The notes: generated by a model from the letters alone, not told the origin. A DNA stretch of 37,088 nucleotides from an uncultured Shinella sp. (GCF_946479415.1 NZ_CAMLFY010000039.1:1-37088); one strand, 5' to 3'. Counted from the stretch's first letter, positions 1 to 7,823 are shown. Program-made: numbers and translations.

Positions 1-80
1 CCCCCGCCCCTCCCCCGGGGGGCCACTACCTCCCCCCCGTCTTTCCTGCGCTTTCCGTCAGGCCCACCCCCCCCCCCCCG
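1..80. other. C-rich low-complexity edge
   Basis: Long runs of C, including 13 or more consecutive C near 67-79, with almost no A or T. It does not resemble the surrounding coding or intergenic sequence. It may be a contig-end or homopolymer error rather than real DNA. From 81 to 222 the sequence becomes normal and holds no gene I can support. Confidence 0.5.
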
Positions 81-222
81 GCTTGGTGGGGTCGTGGATC
101 CTCGGGTCAAGCCCTGACATGACGGAGGAGAGGGCAAGGGCAGGTGAAACGCAGCAAATGTCGGGTGCCCGGAAGGACCTCGGGCAAAGACGGTGCTCGG
201 TGAAGGTGGTCAGGGGAAGGCC

Positions 223-615
223 TTACTCCTGCCCCGTCGCATCGCCGGTCTTGTTGTCACCGGTCGCGGCCTTCTGTTCGGCTGTCGCCGCGCGCTCGCT
301 TTCGCGCACGACATGCAGGAACTCGGCCGCGATCGGCGGGGATATCTCGACCGTCTTCTTCTGCTTGTCGTAGATGCAGACATAGGTAATCTGGCTCTTG
401 GCCTCCGGCGAAAGCCCTTCCACGGCGGCGATGCCGAAGGACTGTGTGCCCGTCGGCTCGACGAAGACCGTCGGCGTTCCCAGCGCTTCGGGCAGGCTTG
501 CCAGGCAGCTCTTCTCCACGTCGGCGCGAAATTCCTCCCAGGCATCGGAGGAGGAGGCGTGGGCCAGCGGGGCGGCAAGCGAAAGGGCGAGGACGGCAAG
601 GGGGAGGGCGCGCAT
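223..615 (-). CDS. small secreted protein of unknown function
   Basis: Encodes 130 residues. The ATG at 615 is preceded by CGGAG at a 6-nt spacing, so I start here rather than at the upstream in-frame codon at 645. Residues 1-20 form a typical Sec signal peptide (hydrophobic stretch ending in AHA before SSSDAWEEF), so the mature protein is probably periplasmic. There are two Cys in the mature part (KSCLASL and YVCIYDK), which could form a disulfide. The tail after about residue 105 is Ala/Thr/Lys/Asp-rich and probably disordered. I do not recognise a named family. It is divergent from sodB, with about 260 bp of shared upstream region. Confidence 0.75.
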   Translation of the reverse strand: MRALPLAVLALSLAAPLAHASSSDAWEEFRADVEKSCLASLPEALGTPTVFVEPTGTQSFGIAAVEGLSPEAKSQITYVCIYDKQKKTVEISPPIAAEFLHVVRESERAATAEQKAATGDNKTGDATGQE

Positions 616-877
616 GAAAAACTCCGGGTTGGCGGAACGGGACAAAATGCGTCGAATCGCAATTCGTTCCGCGTCGTCCTTGATCTCTCACGCAAAACGG
701 CAAGGATTTTGTCGAAGGTCCGGAAAAATTGGAATGCTGGCGGTTGCCTCTTCCGGTTGCCGCTCCTATGTTCCGGTCACGGATTTCCTTCCAAAAATTC
801 CGTCGCCGGAGCAGGTCCAGCCAAAGCGCAACGCCGTTGCATCCGGGACCCGCGCCTAAACAATGAGGAGACACCAG

Positions 878-1480
878 ATGGCTTTCGAACTTCCGCCGCT
901 TCCCTATGATTACGATGCACTCGCGCCCTTCATGTCGCGCGAAACGCTCGAATATCACCACGACAAGCACCACAAGGCCTATGTCGACAACGGCAACAAG
1001 CTGGCGGAAGAAGCCGGTCTCGCCAACCTCTCGCTCGAAGAGATCGTCAAGAAATCCTACGGCACCAACCAGGGCCTCTTCAACAATGCCGGCCAGCACT
1101 ACAACCACATCCATTTCTGGAAGTGGCTGAAGAAGGACGGCGGCGGCAAGAGCCTGCCGGGCGCCCTGCAGAAGGCCATCGACAGCGATCTCGGCGGCTA
1201 CGACAAGTTCCGCACCGATTTCATCGCCGCCGGCACCACGCAGTTCGGTTCGGGCTGGGCCTGGCTCTCCGTCAAGGACGGCAAGCTCGCCATCTCCAAG
1301 ACCCCGAACGGCGAAAACCCGCTGGTTCACGGTGCAGAGCCGATCCTCGGCGTCGACGTCTGGGAACACTCCTATTACATCGACTACCGCAACGCCCGCC
1401 CGAAGTACCTCGAAGCCTTCGTCGACAGCCTGATCAACTGGGACTATGTCCTGGAGCGCTACGAAGCCGCCACGAAGTAA
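878..1480 (+). CDS. sodB: superoxide dismutase, Fe-type (Fe/Mn family)
   Basis: Encodes a 200-residue cytosolic superoxide dismutase that converts superoxide to oxygen and hydrogen peroxide. All four metal ligands of the family are visible: His27 (EYHHDKHH), His77 (YNHIHFW), Asp160 and His164 (DVWEH). Gln73 in FNNAGQ occupies the position of the active-site Gln of iron enzymes such as E. coli SodB, and the C-terminal half lacks the Gln used by manganese enzymes. This favours iron, although rhizobial members can be cambialistic. The start is the ATG at 878, with GAGGAG 7 nt upstream; the ATG at 863 lacks such a site. A strong terminator follows, so the gene is probably monocistronic. Confidence 0.96.
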   Translation: MAFELPPLPYDYDALAPFMSRETLEYHHDKHHKAYVDNGNKLAEEAGLANLSLEEIVKKSYGTNQGLFNNAGQHYNHIHFWKWLKKDGGGKSLPGALQKAIDSDLGGYDKFRTDFIAAGTTQFGSGWAWLSVKDGKLAISKTPNGENPLVHGAEPILGVDVWEHSYYIDYRNARPKYLEAFVDSLINWDYVLERYEAATK

Positions 1481-1504
1481 TTTTCGCGCGCAGTGGCATT
1501 TCGG

Positions 1505-1535
1505 AAACCCCGGTCGGAAACGGCCGGGGTTTTTG
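1505..1535 (+). terminator. Rho-independent terminator of sodB
   Basis: Stem AACCCCGG against CCGGGGTT around a short GGAAAC-containing loop, followed directly by a TTTTTG tract. It lies 25 nt after the sodB stop. Confidence 0.85.
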
Positions 1536-1559
1536 TTTGTCGACATTTCTCCCCATTGA

Positions 1560-1573
1560 TGGCATAAATGCCA
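1560..1573. promoter_or_regulatory. palindrome, likely operator of the TumE/TumA pair
   Basis: TGGCAT-AA-ATGCCA, a perfect inverted repeat ending 2 nt before the ATG of the toxin gene. Its position fits autoregulation by the helix-turn-helix antitoxin encoded second in the pair. This is inferred from position and symmetry only. There is no Shine-Dalgarno sequence in this space, so the first gene may be translated from a leaderless or nearly leaderless mRNA. Confidence 0.45.
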
Positions 1574-1575
1574 AC

Positions 1576-1857
1576 ATGGATGCGGTGCTTCTCGAGCGTT
1601 CGAAGACGGTCCTGCCGGATGGTTCGATCGTCGAGATCGTGCTGTGGCAGGTTCCCGAGCCCATTGCGGGAAGCGCGCATTGCTACAAGTACCGCCTGTT
1701 TTACGGGCGGGATGGTCGGCGTATCGTCGGCTTCGACAATGAGCGCGGCAAGGGCGATCATTGCCATCTCGACGGACGCGAACTCCAATATGTGTTCACG
1801 ACCGTCGCAGCCCTGATCGATGATTTTCGAGCCGAAATTGCGAAAAGGAGGCCCTGA
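1576..1857 (+). CDS. TumE-family toxin (DUF6516-like)
   Basis: Encodes 93 residues. The pattern (VEIVLWQVPEPIAGSAHCYKYRLFY, then FDNERGKGDHCH) matches my memory of TumE-family toxins of type II toxin-antitoxin modules: a short beta-rich start, Y-RL-Y, then an NERGKGDHRH-like motif. Here that motif reads GKGDHCH. The stop TGA at 1855-1857 is followed with no gap by the ATG of the next gene, so the two are co-translated, as is usual with toxin first and antitoxin second in this family. The molecular target of the toxin is not evident from sequence. The start is the only ATG close to the conserved region and lies just after a palindrome. Confidence 0.75.
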   Translation: MDAVLLERSKTVLPDGSIVEIVLWQVPEPIAGSAHCYKYRLFYGRDGRRIVGFDNERGKGDHCHLDGRELQYVFTTVAALIDDFRAEIAKRRP

Positions 1858-2226
1858 ATGAAACGCGCACGCATCCAGATCCGCAGTGACGCCGAAGACG
1901 CGATCGCCGAGAGCCTGGCCCGCGCAGCCGAGGCCGCGCGCAAGGGGAAACCCTCCGATCCGGTCGCGACCTTCACCTTCAGTTCGCCTGCACAACTGTT
2001 CTCGGTGATCAGCCCGAAACGCTGGGAGCTGATCGAGCACCTGCAAAAAATCGGCCCCAGCAGCATTCGGGCGCTTGCCCGCTCGCTGGGGCGAGATGTG
2101 AAGCGCGTGCACGAGGATGTCGTCGCTCTGGCGGATTGGGGCATCGTCGATCGAACGGAGGAGGGGAAGGTCGAAATTCCCTTCGATGTCATCCACGCCG
2201 ATTTCGATTTGCGGGCCGTCGCCTAA
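1858..2226 (+). CDS. TumA-type antitoxin, winged-helix DNA-binding protein
   Basis: Encodes 122 residues. Residues about 40-110 look like a winged helix of the HVO_A0114/MarR-like group: FSVISPKRWELIEHLQ, then SSIRALARSLGRDVKRVHEDVVAL as the helix-turn-helix, then WGIVDR and a beta wing (EGKVEIPFDVI). The N-terminal 35 residues are charged and Ala-rich and could be the toxin-binding segment. It directly abuts the toxin gene and very probably neutralises the toxin and represses the pair. Its stop overlaps the stop of the convergent regulator gene by 3 nt. Confidence 0.78.
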   Translation: MKRARIQIRSDAEDAIAESLARAAEAARKGKPSDPVATFTFSSPAQLFSVISPKRWELIEHLQKIGPSSIRALARSLGRDVKRVHEDVVALADWGIVDRTEEGKVEIPFDVIHADFDLRAVA

Positions 2227-2912
2227 CGCTGGCCCTCCACCCATCCGGCAATCCACACCTGCCTCAGCCCGTCCCCTTCGCCGCGGAAATGCGCCTCCGT
2301 CCTCTCGCAGGCTTCCACCCGGTCGGCACGGAAATTGCGGATGGCCTGGCGCAGTTCGCACCAGGCGACGATGTTGGCCGTCTCCGAATAGTAGATGAGG
2401 GCGATGGGGCGGATGGTGCGTTCGGTGGCGCGGGCATATTCGTCACGGTAGTCGATCAGCAGCTTCTCCTCGTCACGGATGGCGCGGCGCACGGTGGCGA
2501 GGTCGATGCCTTCGGGCTGGCGCGGTACGCTGCCCCAGGCGTGCAGCGCGCGGGCCGAAAGCGTCTGGCGCAGCGGCGGCGGTACGGCACCGGCGATCTT
2601 GTCGGCGACGCGGCCGGCGGCGGCTTTCAGTTCCGTGTCGCCGGTGCGCTCCAGAAGCGCCAGTGCGAGGACGATGGCCTCCGTCTCCTCGATGGAAAAC
2701 ATCAGCGGCGGCAGGTCGAAGCCGGGGCGCAGGATATAGCCGATGCCGCGCTCGCCCTCGACGGGCACGCGCATCGCCTGCAGGGCCACGATATCGCGAT
2801 AGATCGAGCGCACCGTCACCTCCAACCGGGCGGCGATCTCGGCGGCGGTAACGGGCAAGCGGGCCAGCCGCAAAATCTGAATGATCTCGAACAGCCGCGA
2901 GGCCTTGCGCAT
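2223..2912 (-). CDS. YafY/PafC-type transcriptional regulator (HTH + WYL)
   Basis: Encodes 229 residues from the ATG at 2912, which has GGGG 6 nt upstream. An in-frame ATG at 2924 is also possible and would add four residues. Residues 1-60 are an HTH_11 winged helix (RLFEIIQILR, TAAEIAARLEVTVRSIYRDI, then RGIGYILRPGFDLPPL). From about 130 there is a WYL-type sensor domain (EEKLLIDYRD, RTIRPIALIYYSETANIVAWCELRQAIRNFRADRV). WYL proteins bind ligands, often nucleic acids or nucleotides. It is divergent from a LysE-family exporter with a perfect operator-like palindrome between them, so it probably controls the exporter and itself. Confidence 0.88.
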   Translation of the reverse strand: MRKASRLFEIIQILRLARLPVTAAEIAARLEVTVRSIYRDIVALQAMRVPVEGERGIGYILRPGFDLPPLMFSIEETEAIVLALALLERTGDTELKAAAGRVADKIAGAVPPPLRQTLSARALHAWGSVPRQPEGIDLATVRRAIRDEEKLLIDYRDEYARATERTIRPIALIYYSETANIVAWCELRQAIRNFRADRVEACERTEAHFRGEGDGLRQVWIAGWVEGQR

Positions 2913-2926
2913 CGGTTTCCCCATCA

Positions 2927-2950
2927 CAACTGACACATCCCTGTCAGTTG
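2927..2950. promoter_or_regulatory. operator of the WYL regulator / LysE intergenic region
   Basis: CAACTGACA-CATCCC-TGTCAGTTG is a perfect 9-bp inverted repeat with a 6-nt spacer in the divergent promoter region. A further copy of the left half (CAACTGACA) occurs at about 3025-3033, immediately before the ATG of the exporter gene. A TATAGC at 2959-2964 could be the exporter -10 box. Binding by the adjacent regulator is inferred. Confidence 0.65.
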
Positions 2951-3033
2951 CCCTTCGCTATAGCACGCCCCAAGCGCTTGAAACAAAAGGCAGCATAGGG
3001 CCGCCGCGCAGAAATCGGCAATGGACAACTGAC

Positions 3034-3669
3034 ATGACCTACGGCGAAAACCTCTGGCTCTTCTTCCTGCTCGTCTCGGGCATCATCATTGTGCCGGGCA
3101 TGGACATGGTCTTCGTCATGGCAAGCTCCCTGTCGGGCGGGCGCAAGGCCGGGCTTTCGGCGACCTTCGGCATCATGGCGGGCGGGCTGGTGCACACGCT
3201 CTACGCCGCGCTCGGCGTCGGCGTGCTGCTGCATTTCGCGCCGCAGCTCTTCAATGCGCTGCTGGTCGCAGGCGCGCTCTATGTCGCCTGGATCGGCTGG
3301 CAGCTGTTTCGAAGCTCCATCGTCATCGATGCCGTCGATGGCATCGATCGGCGCGGCCTCGTCACGCGGTTTCGCCAGGGTGCGCTGACGAGCCTGATGA
3401 ACCCCAAGGCCTATCTCTTCATGCTCGCCGTCTTCCCGCAGTTCCTGCGCCCGGAATTCGGCCCCGTCTGGCGGCAGGCGACGATCATGCTGCTGGTGAT
3501 CTGGGTGACGCAGCTTGCCGTCTATGGCGGGCTGGCGCTGGCGGCGGCCCGCAGCCGCGATGCACTGACCGGCAATCCGGCGGTCACGCGCTTCATCGGC
3601 CGGGCGGCCGGCGTGCTTCTGGTGGTCATCGCCGTCGTCACGCTGTGGCGGGGATGGGGCAGCCTTTGA
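3034..3669 (+). CDS. LysE-family translocator (RhtB-like exporter)
   Basis: Encodes 211 residues, the usual size for LysE/RhtB amino-acid or metabolite exporters of the inner membrane. About six hydrophobic segments are visible (residues 6-27, 38-66, 68-92, 115-135, 150-175, 185-208). Family signatures are VPGMDMVFVMASSLSGGRKAG near the N-terminus, where VPGPD is usual, GIMAGGLVHT, and LMNPKAYLFMLAVFPQF in the middle. The substrate cannot be told from sequence. The ATG at 3034 follows a copy of the regulator half-site. The gene is divergent from the WYL regulator and probably under its control. Confidence 0.9.
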   Translation: MTYGENLWLFFLLVSGIIIVPGMDMVFVMASSLSGGRKAGLSATFGIMAGGLVHTLYAALGVGVLLHFAPQLFNALLVAGALYVAWIGWQLFRSSIVIDAVDGIDRRGLVTRFRQGALTSLMNPKAYLFMLAVFPQFLRPEFGPVWRQATIMLLVIWVTQLAVYGGLALAAARSRDALTGNPAVTRFIGRAAGVLLVVIAVVTLWRGWGSL

Positions 3670-3792
3670 TCCAACAGGATTTCGGCCGTCAAAAAGATTT
3701 TACTTTCATCGGGTTCCTAAAATGCAATCATGCTGGTGCATCGTCAAATCGGCGGAGCGGACACAACCGCCCGCCAGAATCGGGAGCAATCG

Positions 3793-4236
3793 ATGAAGTT
3801 CAAAACCTTGGCGGCCGCGGCCGCGCTTGCCGTCATCGGCGCAGGCGCCGTCGTGGCGGCGGATGAACCCCAGGTCGTCCGCCAGGAAATGATGAAGAAG
3901 GTCGGCGGCGCCATGGGCGCGCTCGCCGGCATCGCCAAAGGCGAAAAGCCCTATGATGCCGAGATCGTCAAGGCTTCGCTCACCACGATGAGCGAAGTTG
4001 CCAAGGCCTTCCCGGAACAGTTCCCGGCCGGGTCCGAAACGGGCCACGAGACGGAGGCGAGCCCCAAGATCTGGGAGCAGATGGACGACTTCAAGGCCCA
4101 CGCCGCCAAGCTCGGCGCGGATGCCGATGCGGTGCTGGCAAGCCTGCCGGCCGACCAGGCGGGCGTAGCGGCCGCGCTCGGCACGATCGGCAAGAATTGC
4201 GGCGGCTGTCATGAGGTCTACCGCGTCAAGAAATAA
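3793..4236 (+). CDS. cytochrome c' (c-556 family)
   Basis: Encodes 147 residues. The ATG at 3793 has GGGAG just upstream. Residues 1-22 form a Sec signal peptide ending at VVAADEP, so the product is periplasmic. A C-terminal heme c site CGGCHEVYR (Cys136, Cys139, His140) and a four-helix-bundle profile (MKKVGGAMGALAGIAKG as helix A) are diagnostic of cytochrome c'. Such proteins bind nitric oxide or carbon monoxide, or carry electrons. It lies 122 nt before a diheme cytochrome c on the same strand, with a possible terminator between them. Confidence 0.92.
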   Translation: MKFKTLAAAAALAVIGAGAVVAADEPQVVRQEMMKKVGGAMGALAGIAKGEKPYDAEIVKASLTTMSEVAKAFPEQFPAGSETGHETEASPKIWEQMDDFKAHAAKLGADADAVLASLPADQAGVAAALGTIGKNCGGCHEVYRVKK

Positions 4237-4268
4237 GCGGTAGACCGGACCATCCCTCACCAAGACGC

Positions 4269-4306
4269 ACACTGTCCCGGCGCCGGCCGTCGGGGCGGTG
4301 TCTTTG
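4269..4306 (+). terminator. possible terminator after the cytochrome c' gene
   Basis: ACACTGTCCCG pairs with CGGGGCGGTGT (11 pairs, two of them G-U) around an 11-nt GC-rich loop, followed by CTTTGCGTT. The T-tract is weak, so termination may be partial. Confidence 0.45.
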
Positions 4307-4358
4307 CGTTCCGGCGCGGCCGGAGGCGGATTTCGGATCAGCGAGAGGAAAACGGCGC

Positions 4359-5267
4359 ATGGCTCTCAAGAAACTCATCGGCGGCATCGTCGTGCTGGGC
4401 GCGGTCGGCGCCGGCGCGTTCCTGTTCATCACCGCGCCGGAGCGCCTTCCGGCTGAAACCTGGGCGGCTGCCGGCGAGCCGGATCTGGCGAATGGCGAGC
4501 GTATCTTCCATGCCGGCGGCTGCTCCAGCTGTCACGCCGCACCGGGCGCTGCCGACGACCATAAGACGGTGCTGGCCGGCGGCCTTGCGCTGAAGAGCCC
4601 CTTCGGCACCTTCTACGCCCCCAATATTTCCCCCGACGAGACCGCCGGCATCGGCGGCTGGACGCTCGCCGAATTCGGCGACGCCATGAAGCGCGGCACG
4701 GGCAAGAACGGCGAGCACCTCTACCCCTCCTTCCCCTACGCCTCCTATGCGCGCATGACGGTGAATGACGTCGGCGATCTCTACGGCTACCTGAAAACCC
4801 TGCCGAAGAGCGCCAATGTCGCGCCCGAGCACGACCTGCCGTTCCCCTTCAATATCCGCCTGTCGCTCGGCGGCTGGAAGTTCCTCTATCTCAACGACCA
4901 GCCGCGCGTGACACTCGCCAATGCCGACGAGGTGGTCAAACACGGCCAGTATCTCGTCGAAGGCCCCGGCCATTGCGGCGAATGCCACACGCCGCGCGAC
5001 GTGCTGGGCGGCCTGAAGGTCGACCAATGGCTCGCCGGCGGCCCGAATCCGGAAGGCGAGGGGCGCATCCCCAACATCACGCCCGCCGAAGGCGGCTTCG
5101 GCAGCTGGAGTGCCGGCGACATCGTCAACTATCTCGAGACCGGCTTCACGCCCGAGTTCGACAGCGTCGGCGGCGCGATGGTCTCGGTGCAGAAGAACAT
5201 GGCCCAGCTGCCGAAGGAGGACCGCGAGGCGATCGCGGCCTATCTGAAGGCGGTGCCGGCGCATTGA
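4359..5267 (+). CDS. membrane-anchored diheme cytochrome c
   Basis: Encodes 302 residues. An N-terminal hydrophobic helix (about 6-25) has no clear cleavage site and probably anchors the protein in the inner membrane facing the periplasm. There are two cytochrome c domains, with heme sites CSSCH (Cys55, Cys58, His59) and CGECH (Cys206, Cys209, His210). Motifs such as FGTFYAPNISPDETAGIGGW and GEGRIPNITPAEGGFGSWS, and the overall layout, resemble the cytochrome subunits of membrane alcohol and sugar dehydrogenases. Its dehydrogenase partner is not adjacent. A PQQ-dependent dehydrogenase is encoded about 5 kb away, but Gcd enzymes normally pass electrons straight to ubiquinone. GAGAGG upstream supports the ATG at 4359. 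Confidence 0.9.
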   Translation: MALKKLIGGIVVLGAVGAGAFLFITAPERLPAETWAAAGEPDLANGERIFHAGGCSSCHAAPGAADDHKTVLAGGLALKSPFGTFYAPNISPDETAGIGGWTLAEFGDAMKRGTGKNGEHLYPSFPYASYARMTVNDVGDLYGYLKTLPKSANVAPEHDLPFPFNIRLSLGGWKFLYLNDQPRVTLANADEVVKHGQYLVEGPGHCGECHTPRDVLGGLKVDQWLAGGPNPEGEGRIPNITPAEGGFGSWSAGDIVNYLETGFTPEFDSVGGAMVSVQKNMAQLPKEDREAIAAYLKAVPAH

Positions 5268-5353
5268 GCCTTGCGCCGCCGTCCATTCCGGTGCATCTTC
5301 ATAAACTGGTTGCGTAACGCAATCGGTTTGTGAAGGCCAGGGGAGGATGTGGC

Positions 5354-5884
5354 ATGGCCAAGCTCGTGTTCGGAATGAACCAGTCGCTGGACGGCTATGT
5401 CGATCATACGGAGTTTGCGCCCGACACCGTGCTCTTCCGCCACTTCGTCAGCGAGGCCGAGGCGCAGACGGGCAGCCTCTATGGCCGCCGCATCTACGAG
5501 ATCATGCGCTACTGGGACGAGGATCATCCGGAATGGGGTGCCGACGAGCGGGCCTTCGCGGCGGCGTGGCGCCGGCAGCCGAAATGGGTCGTCTCCCGCA
5601 CGCTGAAATCCGTCGGCCCGAACGCCACGCTGCTCGGCGGTGATCTGGAGACCGCGATCCGCGCGCTCAAAGCCGAACACGAGGGCGAGATCGAAGTCGC
5701 CGGCCCGGTCCTGGCGCAGAGCCTCACCGAACGCGGCCTGATCGATGAATACCGCATCTACCTGCATCCGGTGGTCCTCGGCCGCGGCCAACCCTATTTC
5801 GCCGGCCCCCGCCCGCCGCTGCGGCTTGTGAGCCATGAGCGGATCGGCGGGGACGTGGTGCGGTTGGTTTATGTGCCGGCGTGA
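5354..5884 (+). CDS. dihydrofolate reductase family protein (RibD C-terminal-like)
   Basis: Encodes 176 residues. The GGGGAGGA sequence about 8 nt upstream fixes the ATG at 5354. The fold signature is that of the RibD_C/DHFR-like family: KLVFGMNQSLDGYVD at the N-terminus, GRRIYEIMRYW, KWVVSRTL, then EIEVAGPVLAQSLTERGLIDEYRIYLHPVVLGRGQPYF. Such proteins are probably NADPH-dependent reductases, but the substrate of these stand-alone members is generally unknown. It stands alone on its strand. Confidence 0.88.
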   Translation: MAKLVFGMNQSLDGYVDHTEFAPDTVLFRHFVSEAEAQTGSLYGRRIYEIMRYWDEDHPEWGADERAFAAAWRRQPKWVVSRTLKSVGPNATLLGGDLETAIRALKAEHEGEIEVAGPVLAQSLTERGLIDEYRIYLHPVVLGRGQPYFAGPRPPLRLVSHERIGGDVVRLVYVPA

Positions 5885-6117
5885 TCCGTCACGGTTGCTG
5901 GGTATTCAAGCGTGATCTCGGCCAGGTGAAGCGTCCGCTACCGACACGAAGCAGATTTCGCTTCACCGGCGTAATCGCCACCCACGCCGTTCGCTTCGAT
6001 TGTCGCCGCTGAAGAGATCGCTTTCCCTAGGATTGCCTTTCAGGCATTCACGGTTCGATCACAGGTTGCCGCGTATAAGCATGGCCCGTTGTAATCTTAT
6101 TAGGCCCCACTACCGTC

Positions 6118-7167
6118 ATGCAGCACTTCTCGTCGATCGTCTGGTTTTTCCTGACTCCCTTCGCCATCGGATTTTTCGCATTGTGCTTCTGGTGGCGCTG
6201 GTGGCTTCTGGTTCCGGCGGCGGTTGCGGCGGCAATCTTCGGCAAGATTGAATATGACGGCGTGATGACGGCCGACGGTCCAGGCATGGCGCTTGGGATC
6301 GGGCTTGTCGTCTTTCTCTTGATAGGAGGCACCAGCGGCGCACTCGCAAGTGCCGTCGTCATCGCTGGCCGTTCGCTCAGCATACGTCTGCTCAGTCCGT
6401 TATTCGTGCTGCCCGTTGTTTTCCTTCTCGGTTTCGGCAGCTACTTTGCCTTGAACTGGACGGAGAAGAAGCTCCACGAGGCGAGAAATGCATCCCCGTC
6501 AGAAAGTTGCCTGAGCGGTCTCCACCCCGCGCGTCTTGGAAGCGTCGAGCTCGATATCCCCATCGCACCTGGGTTGTTCCTGTGGGGTATGGGAGGCCGC
6601 GACGATCACTATATACTCTGGAGCAATTCACACGCACGGGCGTTTTGCGCGGATACGGACGATGAACCTGTCGCGCTCAAGAAAGTCAGTTTCATGCTCG
6701 ATGGTATGCCGTCGCGCAGGCGAACAGAAACCCAGCGCCCCTTCTGCGAAAAGGATCACCCGGAATATCCATGGGCCGACATGGCATGCAATCTCATTCT
6801 CGACGGAGTCGTTCCCGACAGCGCGGTCAATGTGAGCGTCTCCATTCCCACGAGTACAACGGATTGGGTTGCGAAGGATCGGGAAAGCATGATGACGAAT
6901 CCCATGACGGTGGCGGCCGACGGAGTGAAGACCTATCGCGGCAAGAATGACCTTTATCTCGAACGGCCGGATGGCTTTTTCGCCAGATGTCAGGCCTACG
7001 ATACGCCGAGCCGGCCATGGCTCTACTGCTCCGCCGGGGAGACATTACCGGAGGGCTTGGCGCTGTCTTACGAATTCCGGACGACGGAGAAAACCTTTTT
7101 GCTGCAGTCCCCCAAAGTCGCGGCCAGCGCTCACGCCATGTTCGATTCTCTTCGCAGGAGAGATTGA
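6118..7167 (+). CDS. membrane protein of unknown function
   Basis: Encodes 349 residues. The first 120 contain about four transmembrane segments (residues 8-28, 29-45, 60-80, 92-112). The rest is a soluble domain of about 220 residues, probably outside the cytoplasm, with six or so Cys (ESCLSG, RAFCADT, RPFCEKD, MACNLIL, FARCQAY, LYCSAGE) that could form disulfides. I do not recognise the family. No good Shine-Dalgarno precedes the ATG at 6118, so the start is uncertain. Gene and flanks look lower in G+C than the neighbours, which may indicate acquisition. The 230 bp before it (5885-6117) hold nothing I recognise. Confidence 0.72.
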   Translation: MQHFSSIVWFFLTPFAIGFFALCFWWRWWLLVPAAVAAAIFGKIEYDGVMTADGPGMALGIGLVVFLLIGGTSGALASAVVIAGRSLSIRLLSPLFVLPVVFLLGFGSYFALNWTEKKLHEARNASPSESCLSGLHPARLGSVELDIPIAPGLFLWGMGGRDDHYILWSNSHARAFCADTDDEPVALKKVSFMLDGMPSRRRTETQRPFCEKDHPEYPWADMACNLILDGVVPDSAVNVSVSIPTSTTDWVAKDRESMMTNPMTVAADGVKTYRGKNDLYLERPDGFFARCQAYDTPSRPWLYCSAGETLPEGLALSYEFRTTEKTFLLQSPKVAASAHAMFDSLRRRD

Positions 7168-7349
7168 TACCCATCAATATGTGCAGCAAACGAGCGGCGT
7201 TGCAGGTCCGCTTTTGGCTTGACGCGACCATCGACTGCTGAATCTTTCGCACTATTTTTCATTCCGATGTCGGATCGCCGTCGCCTCGTGCGTCTTCAAG
7301 CCATGGGGCGTCGCCGACGGCCCGCAAATCAGAACGAGAGGACGTTGAA

Positions 7350-7823
7350 ATGGCCAAGAACACGATCTGCCTGTGGTTCGACAAGGATGCCGAAGAGGCT
7401 GCCCGCTTTTATGCCAAGACCTTTCCCGACAGCGCGGTCGGCGCCGTCGTGCGTGCCCCCGGCGATTATCCTGACGGGAAAGAGGGTGAGGTGCTCGTCG
7501 TGGAGTTCACGGTCGCGGGTGTGGCCTGCGTCGGCCTGAACGGCGGCCCGACCTTCAAGCACAACGAGGCCTTCTCTTTCCAGATCTCGACCGAGGACCA
7601 GGCGGAGACCGACCGGTACTGGGACGCGATCGTCGGCAATGGCGGTCAGGAAAGCGAATGCGGCTGGTGCAAGGACAAGTGGGGCATCTCCTGGCAGATC
7701 ACCCCGCGTGTCCTCATGGACGCCATGAAGGCCGGCGGCGGAGAGGCAAAGCGCGCCTTCGACGCGATGATGACGATGAAGAAGATCGACGTCGCCGCAA
7801 TCGAAGCCGCGCGGCGCGGCTGA
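7350..7823 (+). CDS. VOC-fold protein (PhnB / 3-demethylubiquinone methyltransferase-like)
   Basis: Encodes 157 residues. The pattern KNTICLWFDKDAEEAARFYAKTFPDS at the N-terminus, VVEFTVAGVACVGLNGGP, FKHNEAFSFQISTEDQAETDRYWDAI and the C-terminal CGWCKDKWGISWQITPRVL identify the group of glyoxalase-fold proteins annotated as 3-demethylubiquinone-9 3-methyltransferase-like. That name is historical: the group has no proven methyltransferase activity and its function is open. GAGAGG lies upstream of the ATG at 7350. The gene stands alone. Confidence 0.88.
   Translation: MAKNTICLWFDKDAEEAARFYAKTFPDSAVGAVVRAPGDYPDGKEGEVLVVEFTVAGVACVGLNGGPTFKHNEAFSFQISTEDQAETDRYWDAIVGNGGQESECGWCKDKWGISWQITPRVLMDAMKAGGGEAKRAFDAMMTMKKIDVAAIEAARRG

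Noticed and set aside
5885..6117. tRNA or riboswitch in the gap before the unknown membrane gene
   Set aside because: I could not fold a cloverleaf or recognise any conserved riboswitch core.
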